From assembly GCA_041500225.1 (NCBI GenBank), contig JBGQLV010000001.1, positions 56,827-120,826 on the forward strand: a stretch of DNA of 64,000 nucleotides, written 5' to 3'. How positions within the stretch are numbered: the stretch's first letter is position 1; every line of letters begins with the position of its first letter. The notes below the pieces were generated by a model, which was not told the origin of the DNA, did not search any database, and saw only the letters and a program-made list of their open reading frames with translations. Positions 58,045 to 64,000 of the stretch are shown piece after piece. The translations under genes and the position numbers were made by a program. The DNA comes from 0-14-3-00-41-53 sp041500225 (lineage in GTDB: Bacteria > Nitrospirota > Thermodesulfovibrionia > Thermodesulfovibrionales > SM23-35).

Positions 58045-60168
58045 ATGTTCTTACGCATTTTCCCTTTCTTGGAATGGCTGAAAAATTATAACCTCGTCAA
58101 ATTAAGAGATGACGCAATCTCCGGACTGACGGTTGCTTTAGTTCTTATCCCGCAATCCATGGCTTATGCTCAATTGGCTAAATTGCCGTCATATTATGGA
58201 TTGTATGCTGCTTTCCTGCCCCCGATGGTCGCTGCATTGTTCGGTTCCAGCAGGCAACTTGCAACAGGGCCTGTTGCTGTCGTTTCACTTATGACTGCGG
58301 CCTCTTTAAGCCCGCTTGCAACCGCAGGGAGCGAAGGCTACATAGCATATGCCATTTTGCTCGCTTTTATAGTTGGAGCTTTTCAGTTTCTTTTAGGTGT
58401 ATTGAGACTCGGATTAGTCGTCAATTTCCTGTCACATCCTGTGGTCAACGGCTTCACCAACGCTGCTGCAATCATTATCGCCACATCGCAATTGTCAAAG
58501 ATGTTTGGAGTTTCCGTAGACGAGGCTGAGCATCATTACGAGACAATTATGAGGGTTATTCAGGCAGCCATGTACTTTACACACTGGCCTACTTTTATCA
58601 TGGGCATCGGTGCTTTTGCGATAATGTTTGTGTTAAAAAAGGTCTCTCCCAAAATACCGAACGTCCTCGTAGCAGTTACCATTACTACTGTTATTTCGTG
58701 GGCAATAGGGTTTGAGCAGAACATCAAGGTGGATGTATCGGCAATTGAGTCTCCTAAGACAAAAGAACTTATTGCCGGCTTCAACAATACATTAAATCAA
58801 ATTTCGAAATTGGAAAAGGAACGGACAGAAGCTGCTAACCTGATGAAGACAGCGAAAAAAGCCAATAAAAAAATCGAATACCTTGATGCAAAACGTAATG
58901 AAGAAGATTTTGGTATAACTATAGAGGAGTTAAAAATAAGAGAAGCTTCTCGGAGAAAGGAAATCAGGGATTTATTGCTCAATGGCGTAAAACAACCTGA
59001 TGGTTCTTTAACGTTTTATCTGAAAGACGAAATGCCCCAAAATGCAAAACCTGACGGCAGGATATGGCGCATTAAAGCAGGAAACAAACAGATAAAGGAA
59101 GATTCCATTCTTATGGCAGGCGGTGGTGCTGTTATCGGAGAAGTTCCGAAAGGGTTGCCTTCTTTTACGATTCCTTCGTTGAGCATAAGTGTTATACTGA
59201 ATCTCCTGCCTTATGCCGCTATCATTTCTCTTCTGGGGTTTATGGAGGCCATCTCCATAGCCAAGGCCCTTGCGGGAAAAACAGGACAGAGACTGGACCC
59301 CAATCAGGAATTAATCGGGCAAGGATTATCGAATATGGTCGGAGCTATAGGGAAAAGCTATCCTGTTTCCGGTTCGTTTTCGCGTTCAGCCGTAAACTTC
59401 CAATCAGGGGCTGTCACAGGGTTTTCGAGTGTTTTTACCAGCATGGCGGTAGTGGTTGTGCTTCTGTTTTTTACGCCGCTTCTCTATCATCTGCCGCAGT
59501 CGGTATTGGCGGCCATCATTATGATGGCAGTTATCGGTTTGCTGAACGTTTCAGGATTTATTCATGCATGGAAGGTCCAAAAATACGACGGGATTATCTC
59601 CATTATATCTTTTATCAGCACATTAGCCTTTGCTCCTCATCTGGATAAAGGCATTATGGTTGGCGTAGTTCTTTCTATTTCGGTATTCTTATATAAAAGC
59701 ATGAAACCGAGGATATCCTTACTGGCAAAACATGAAGACACAACGCTTCGTTGTGCGGAAACCCATGGGCTGCAGGAATGTGAGAATATCGCCATGGTCC
59801 GGTTTGAAGGGCCGCTGTTCTTTGCGAATTCAAGCTATTTGGAAGACAGCATAAGGGGAATCATCGAGACAAAAAAGAATTTAAAACACATCATTCTTGT
59901 ATCCAACGGCATAAACGAAATGGATGCATCAGGGGAAGAAACGTTATCGCTGCTTGTAGACCGCATAAGAAGCGCAGGGCTGGACATATCCCTGAGCGGA
60001 GTAAATGAAGCAGTCTTAAAAGTTCTCAAGCGAACTCATTTGCTGGAAAAAATCGGACAAGACCATATCTATCATACAAAGGAAGAGGCTATAAGGAAGG
60101 TCTATCCTGTCGCGCATAAAGAAACTACCGAAAAAGAATGTCCGCTTGTAGCTTTTTGCAGGATTTAG
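58045..60168 (+). CDS. SulP-family anion transporter with STAS domain and a long insert
   Basis: 707 residues. DDAISGLTVALVLIPQSMAY, YGLYAAFLPPMVAALFGSSR and ATGPVAVVSLM are the SulP signature; GAIGKSYPVSGSFSRSAVNF lies at the substrate site and the C-terminal part (VRFEGPLFFANSSYLEDSI, MDASGEETLSLLVDRIRSAG) is a STAS domain. Unlike most SulP proteins, residues about 245-365 are a hydrophilic insert with coiled-coil potential (ISKLEKERTEAANLMKTAKK) in a loop between membrane helices. Likely substrate sulfate or bicarbonate. The kinase-like/receiver fusion follows after 24 bases. Confidence 0.88.
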   Translation: MFLRIFPFLEWLKNYNLVKLRDDAISGLTVALVLIPQSMAYAQLAKLPSYYGLYAAFLPPMVAALFGSSRQLATGPVAVVSLMTAASLSPLATAGSEGYIAYAILLAFIVGAFQFLLGVLRLGLVVNFLSHPVVNGFTNAAAIIIATSQLSKMFGVSVDEAEHHYETIMRVIQAAMYFTHWPTFIMGIGAFAIMFVLKKVSPKIPNVLVAVTITTVISWAIGFEQNIKVDVSAIESPKTKELIAGFNNTLNQISKLEKERTEAANLMKTAKKANKKIEYLDAKRNEEDFGITIEELKIREASRRKEIRDLLLNGVKQPDGSLTFYLKDEMPQNAKPDGRIWRIKAGNKQIKEDSILMAGGGAVIGEVPKGLPSFTIPSLSISVILNLLPYAAIISLLGFMEAISIAKALAGKTGQRLDPNQELIGQGLSNMVGAIGKSYPVSGSFSRSAVNFQSGAVTGFSSVFTSMAVVVVLLFFTPLLYHLPQSVLAAIIMMAVIGLLNVSGFIHAWKVQKYDGIISIISFISTLAFAPHLDKGIMVGVVLSISVFLYKSMKPRISLLAKHEDTTLRCAETHGLQECENIAMVRFEGPLFFANSSYLEDSIRGIIETKKNLKHIILVSNGINEMDASGEETLSLLVDRIRSAGLDISLSGVNEAVLKVLKRTHLLEKIGQDHIYHTKEEAIRKVYPVAHKETTEKECPLVAFCRI

Positions 60169-60192
60169 ATTTTATTCTATGGAGGGAGCAAA

Positions 60193-61413
60193 ATGTCTAT
60201 TATTACCGTGTTTACAGGGATCTATTGCAATGAAGAATTGTCGATAAAGGAAATTCTTAATAAAACAGGCTATAAATATCTGACAGACTCTGATATCGTT
60301 TCAAAAGCCGGCAGATTGTCTGATCTTCCTGAAAGCAAAATATCGAAGGCGTTTTCAGCAAAGACATCCGTTTTCAATCAATTCACCCGTGAAAAAGAAC
60401 GTTCTATAGCTTATCTCAAACTTGCTGTAGCCGAAACGCTTACTGAAGATAATATTCTTGTCAATGGATTCGCAAGCCTTCTGATACCCACGGGAATTGC
60501 ACATGTTCTGAGAGTTTGTCTCATCGCTGATATGAAATATAGAGTTTCCATGGCAAGCTCATCAGGGATATCTGAAAGCGAAGCGCTTAAGGCGATCCAC
60601 AGAGGCGACGAAGATAGAATAGCCTGGACAAAAAACATTTTAGAAAAAGATGACCCCTGGGATGTTTCAATATATGATATGGCTTTGCCCACTGATAAAA
60701 TGACTCCGGAGGAAATAGCAAATTTAGTAGAGAAGACTTTAGAAAGAGATATCCTCAAAGCTTCTCCAGACAGCGCAAAGGCAATTCAAGATTTTATTTT
60801 GGCATCCCGGGTTGAAACCGTATTAGCCAAAGAAGGACATTTTATTGCTGCTGAGGCTGATGCAGGGGAAGTAACTTTAACGATAAACAAAAATGTGCTT
60901 ATGCTGAAGCGACTGGAAGAAGAACTGCAAGCAATAGCCGTTAAGGTTCCAGGGGTAAAATCTGTTATAACGAAAGTAGGCAAGAAATTCTATCAGCCGG
61001 ATATTGTCAGAAAGTACGACCTCGAAATGCCTTCGAAACTACTCCTTGTGGATGATGAACGGCAGTTTGTTCAAACATTGTCCGAAAGGCTGCGTTTAAG
61101 AGAAATAGGCTCTGTAATTGCCTATGACGGCGAAAGCGCCCTTGATATGATAAGAGAAGAAGAACCTGATGTTATGATTTTAGACCTGAAAATGCCGGGG
61201 ATTGATGGTATTGAGGTCTTAAAACGGGTAAAGCAGACCAATCCTCTTATCGAAGTTATTATCCTTACAGGGCAAGGCTCAGAGGCAGACAAAGAATTAT
61301 GTATGCAACTGGGGGCATTTGCATATCTTGAAAAACCTGTAGATGTGAATGTCCTGAGCGAGGCCATTCAAAAAGCCAACGAAAAAATAAAGCAAAGCAG
61401 GCAGAATCGGTAA
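60193..61413 (+). CDS. Degenerate cytidylate-kinase-like domain fused to a receiver domain
   Basis: 406 residues, AT start with GGAGGGAG upstream. Residues 1-195 follow the cytidylate-kinase-2 fold (NKTGYKYLTDSDIVSKAGRL, RVSMASSSGISESEALKAIH), but the P-loop is gone: FTGIYCNEELSIKEIL has no GxGK. Residues 200-275 resemble a BON-like strand-helix unit (GEVTLTINKNVLMLKRLEEE). Residues 283-400 are a receiver: LLVDDERQFVQTLSERLRLR, MILDLKMPGIDG (phosphoacceptor Asp), ILTGQGS and LEKPVD. Kinase-type fold may sense a nucleotide or bind the SulP partner. Same operon as SulP. Confidence 0.75.
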   Translation: MSIITVFTGIYCNEELSIKEILNKTGYKYLTDSDIVSKAGRLSDLPESKISKAFSAKTSVFNQFTREKERSIAYLKLAVAETLTEDNILVNGFASLLIPTGIAHVLRVCLIADMKYRVSMASSSGISESEALKAIHRGDEDRIAWTKNILEKDDPWDVSIYDMALPTDKMTPEEIANLVEKTLERDILKASPDSAKAIQDFILASRVETVLAKEGHFIAAEADAGEVTLTINKNVLMLKRLEEELQAIAVKVPGVKSVITKVGKKFYQPDIVRKYDLEMPSKLLLVDDERQFVQTLSERLRLREIGSVIAYDGESALDMIREEEPDVMILDLKMPGIDGIEVLKRVKQTNPLIEVIILTGQGSEADKELCMQLGAFAYLEKPVDVNVLSEAIQKANEKIKQSRQNR

Positions 61414-61557
61414 TCTTTCGGGTTTTTAAAAATTTAATCAGATTTCAATCAAAAGATTCCACGGAGCTCGGCTTCGGGTTAATTCCATTAAGTCTTCAAT
61501 GACCATAGGTGGTAAATTTCAACGCTGAATAGCATTGACGGGTCAGGCACAACCCCG

Positions 61558-61998
61558 TTACCAGCCTTTTGATTGCAGGATCTCCTTTACATGAGCTTCG
61601 TGTTTTTTCTCAACGAGAAGCACTCTCTTGCGTTTAGCCTCGGCAATCTTTTCCATAATTTTATTCAGATCCGCGGGTTTCTCCAGGAAATCTACAGCCC
61701 CGGCCTTAATTGCCTCAACGCCTTTTTCAACGGAGCCGTGACCTGTCAGCATGATAATCTGCACATCGGGATTTTCGCTCCTGATACGTTGGAGGGTTTC
61801 GATACCGCTCATTCCAGGCATCGCAAGGTCGAGTATAATCGCGTCAAAATCTTTCCCTTTCACTCTTTTGAGAGCATCCTCGCCGCTGGTAGAGGTATTA
61901 ACTTTCAGACCGCGTCCCTCCATTCTCTTTGAGAGGACTTTAAGAAACTGTTCCTCGTCATCTACTAAAAGAACATCTGCTTTAATGTCTTCAGGCAT
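61558..61998 (-). CDS. Single-domain response regulator
   Basis: 146 residues from ATG 61998, with AAGGAGG at a good distance. VLLVDDEEQFLKVLSKRMEG, AIILDLAMPGMSGIE (phosphoacceptor Asp), IIMLTGHGS and FLEKPADLN complete the receiver; residues 120-146 are a basic tail (KRKRVLLVEKKHEAHVKEIL) without a DNA-binding domain. Probably passes phosphate or acts by protein contact. The receiver is close to that of the kinase-like fusion, which suggests gene duplication. Confidence 0.88.
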   Translation of the reverse strand: MPEDIKADVLLVDDEEQFLKVLSKRMEGRGLKVNTSTSGEDALKRVKGKDFDAIILDLAMPGMSGIETLQRIRSENPDVQIIMLTGHGSVEKGVEAIKAGAVDFLEKPADLNKIMEKIAEAKRKRVLLVEKKHEAHVKEILQSKGW

Positions 61999-62053
61999 TT
62001 TAATCTTCCTCCTTATAATATGATTTATGGTTAATTGTTGTCCTCATTCTTCA

Positions 62054-62497
62054 TTATCTTTTTTGCTGTATTGTATTAAATTCTCCTTCTTCTGCAAAAG
62101 CGATTGCTGACAGAGTTCTTTCCATCTTTTCTTTGAATGCTGCCTTAATCTTGTGCTCCAGCGTTTCTATGTCAGCAGGTTTCTTAAGAAAATCGAACCC
62201 TCCAAGCCTTTTAGCATCTTCTTCATCTTTATCTGTCCCGTGTCCAGTCAGAATAATGACTTGGATATCAGGATGCGCTTTTTTGATCTCCTGGAGAACC
62301 TCCATACCATGCATGCCTGGCATTTTTAAATCCAATACTATGACATCTGGTTCCTCTTCTTTTAATTTAGATAATGCCTGTTCGCCATCATATGCGGTAC
62401 CTACTTTGAAGTCTCTCATTTTTAAACGTTGAGCGAGGGTGTTGGCTAAAGCAACCTCATCATCAATCAACAGTACTTTTATGTCTTTTTGTTTCAT
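62054..62497 (-). CDS. Single-domain response regulator
   Basis: 147 residues. VLLIDDEVALANTLAQRLKM, VIVLDLKMPGMHGMEVLQEI, VIILTGHGTDKDEEDA and FLKKPADIETL are the receiver motifs. It shares LDLKMPG with the fusion at 60193 and the C-terminal helical tail type with the regulator at 61558. The three receivers within 2.5 kb probably form one signalling set; no histidine kinase is seen before the insertion sequence that starts 70 bases upstream. Confidence 0.88.
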   Translation of the reverse strand: MKQKDIKVLLIDDEVALANTLAQRLKMRDFKVGTAYDGEQALSKLKEEEPDVIVLDLKMPGMHGMEVLQEIKKAHPDIQVIILTGHGTDKDEEDAKRLGGFDFLKKPADIETLEHKIKAAFKEKMERTLSAIAFAEEGEFNTIQQKR

Positions 62498-62565
62498 TTC
62501 AACCCTTTTTCGAGTTTGTTAAATTTAACAACAATACAGAAAGATGTCAAGCTTTCAGGGAAAGT

Positions 62566-63999
62566 TGTCAAGCCAAAGTAAAAATGTCCTATTCTTACCA
62601 AAATAGAAATGTCCTATTTTAGGTTTTCAGGTTAATAAGGATAAATCCTCTTCTTTGGTTTACTATTCCACTCATCCCATCTTCTCCAAGGATGATTCTT
62701 TAAAGGGATGGGAGGCCGGTTATGAACCCTCTGATCTTGAGCGATCTGTACTTTTCTGGGTCTTTCAGTAATTTCCCTGTACTTCAGACTGACTCCTTTA
62801 CTCATTACGTGGAAAGAGCCATCCATTCTCTCTTCTACTGTTACCTTTTTTGTAGTGACATTATCTTTTATCTGATACATATTGGTATTAAGAACTATGG
62901 TATGGTCGTTCTTCACGGTCCGTTCTGTCCTTATACACAAAGCTTTATTCGCATTGAAATATTTCGGCAGCTCTACATGAACATCAGTGTCGTTGGCTGC
63001 CGGTATGCTGAATTGTCTGTTAAAAAGAGGCAGATACTCTTGTAAAAAATCATTTGCTTCCTGTTTTGTCTTTATTCCCCTCAGCCTCATCTCTTTGACC
63101 AGTCTGTCCTGTAACACTCCAAAGAGTCTCTCTACTCTGCCTTTTGCCTGGGGAGAGTATGCATGGATTACTTTTACGCCAAGTTCCAATAATGCCCTCT
63201 CAAACTGACTCAGTGCCCGAGGGATACCCTCTAACTCTTCTTCAGGGGTAAGCTTCCGGGGGGACTTGTAGGTCGTATGTCTATCCAGATAGAGGCTCTG
63301 CGGTATCCCGTACTTCTTGATATAACCATGAAAGCTGTCCATGGCAGGTATAGTTCCTTCATAATCATAAAATTTGGCAAAGGTAGTATTGGTTGCATCA
63401 TCAATATATCCCATCAGTACAAGCTCAACGCCTCTTCCTTCCAACCAGTCATGATCGCTGCCATCCATTTGTACCATCTCCCCAAAGCATGCTTTCCGCT
63501 GTCTCCACTGCTTGTGCACTGATCTCTTCCTCCGTCTCTTCCAGATACCTTCCTCCATCAGCCATTTCCTCAAACTCTCATCACTTATTGTGATCTTATC
63601 GAGCTCTAAGAGCTTCTCACTTGCCAGTGTCGGCCCAAAGTCATGGTACTTCTTTTTGTAAAGCTTCAGGGTCCTGTTCTTTACCTTCTCCGGTATCCTC
63701 CGGTGAGACGTTTTGCCACGTGACTTATGGATAATGCCTTTATCGCCTTCTTCCCGTACTGCCTTTATTATCCTTCGTATCTGTCTTTCCGTTACCCCTA
63801 TCAGTGAGGCAGCTGTCTCCTGTGTTATATGTTTTTCTATCGCCTCGTGTATTACCTTTAGTCTCTTGAGTTCCTTCAGTCGCATTTCGATAATGTCCTT
63901 TCCTGCCATTCATCCCTCCCTTTTGTAGGGAGAAATTATAGCCCTCCATTAGGACATTTCTACTTTGGCTAAATAGGACATTATCATTTTGGCGTAACA
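62566..63999. mobile_element. Complete ISNCY-type insertion sequence
   Basis: About 1434 bases. The ends match as inverted repeats beginning TGTCAAGCCAAAGTAAAAAT (62566) and, on the other strand, TGTTACGCCAAAATGATAAT (from 63999). Each end is built of two tandem copies of a roughly 22-base unit (CCAAA-n-TAGAAATGTCCTA). One transposase gene fills the element. It lies upstream of the response regulators on the minus strand. Confidence 0.8.
62632..63909 (-). CDS. ISNCY-family transposase
   Basis: 425 residues. N-terminal helix-turn-helix domains (TQETAASLIGVTERQIRRII; PEKVKNRTLKLYKKKYHDFG) bind the ends. The DDE core: FGEMVQMDGSDHDWLEGRG (first Asp), QSLYLDRHTTYKSP (second Asp) and HAYSPQAKGRVERLFGVLQD (Glu). 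The C-terminus is basic (NSKPKKRIYPY). All parts are complete and there is no frameshift, so the element may be active. Confidence 0.9.
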   Translation of the reverse strand: MAGKDIIEMRLKELKRLKVIHEAIEKHITQETAASLIGVTERQIRRIIKAVREEGDKGIIHKSRGKTSHRRIPEKVKNRTLKLYKKKYHDFGPTLASEKLLELDKITISDESLRKWLMEEGIWKRRRKRSVHKQWRQRKACFGEMVQMDGSDHDWLEGRGVELVLMGYIDDATNTTFAKFYDYEGTIPAMDSFHGYIKKYGIPQSLYLDRHTTYKSPRKLTPEEELEGIPRALSQFERALLELGVKVIHAYSPQAKGRVERLFGVLQDRLVKEMRLRGIKTKQEANDFLQEYLPLFNRQFSIPAANDTDVHVELPKYFNANKALCIRTERTVKNDHTIVLNTNMYQIKDNVTTKKVTVEERMDGSFHVMSKGVSLKYREITERPRKVQIAQDQRVHNRPPIPLKNHPWRRWDEWNSKPKKRIYPY

Positions 64000-64000
64000 G

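Noticed and set aside
1..64000. CRISPR array
   Set aside because: No series of short direct repeats with regular unique spacers was seen. The repeats present are paired palindromes or MITEs.

Overview
The window looks like chromosomal DNA from an uncultured Gram-negative, probably anaerobic bacterium. The gene families would fit a Nitrospirota (Thermodesulfovibrio-like) or deltaproteobacterial lineage: a split class I fumarase, a SulP transporter beside a degenerate cytidylate-kinase/receiver fusion, MshEN and PilZ c-di-GMP receptors, a B12-type ABC importer, a pterin-binding corrinoid-type methyltransferase and many small dispersed repeats. This placement is inference from gene content; no ribosomal marker is present.

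1-20.3 kb is a surface-polysaccharide cluster, all on the + strand: a pyruvyltransferase-like protein, eight or nine glycosyltransferases (GT4 and GT2), two SAM methyltransferases, an adenylation enzyme + carrier protein + GNAT acetyltransferase module, two serine-acetyltransferase-like left-handed beta-helix acyltransferases, an O-antigen ligase/polymerase-like membrane protein, a sulfotransferase, a polysaccharide deacetylase and a nucleotidyltransferase. Base composition changes sharply inside it (GC-rich about 8-15.5 kb, AT-rich about 15.6-19 kb), so it appears assembled from pieces. A lone initiating sugar transferase lies at 24.6 kb.

20.3-29.8 kb is a scrambled accessory region. It holds a RAYT transposase between two copies of its palindromic repeat, two decayed tails of nucleotidyltransferase genes, a truncated and a complete VanZ-like gene, two AAA/DUF4143 ATPases (one intact, one with an in-frame stop) whose start codons abut promoters packed with palindromes, an AbrB/RelE-type toxin-antitoxin pair, and a compact unit of an XRE/S24-like repressor, a DIP1984-family protein, a tRNA-like RNA and a zinc-ribbon protein with a HicB-like tail. 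A 5' fragment of a second sugar transferase marks its right edge.

29.8-39.4 kb is regulatory and envelope: a secreted vWA protein, a PAS-PAS-GGDEF diguanylate cyclase, a PLP class IV aminotransferase, a 1080-residue MalT/BTAD-type regulator with a small protein and a secreted protein downstream, a PilZ protein and a protein with four MshEN-like repeats.

39.6-56.8 kb is mostly housekeeping: lipoyl/octanoyl transferase overlapping a B12-type radical SAM enzyme, a pterin-binding methyltransferase, uvrB, two DNA glycosylases, leuD-leuB, tRNA-Asn, an M1-peptidase/ChaN/PDZ fusion, a CobD-like aminotransferase, an undecaprenol-kinase/PAP2 fusion, both fumarase subunits and a BtuCD-like importer whose binding-protein gene has collapsed by internal deletion. 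The last 7 kb hold two small proteins, SulP, the kinase-like/receiver fusion, two response regulators and a complete ISNCY-type insertion sequence.

Recurring themes are (a) many small mobile or palindromic repeats, some inserted inside reading frames, (b) extended -10 promoters only a few bases from the start codon, suggesting leaderless mRNAs, and (c) several unusual domain fusions.
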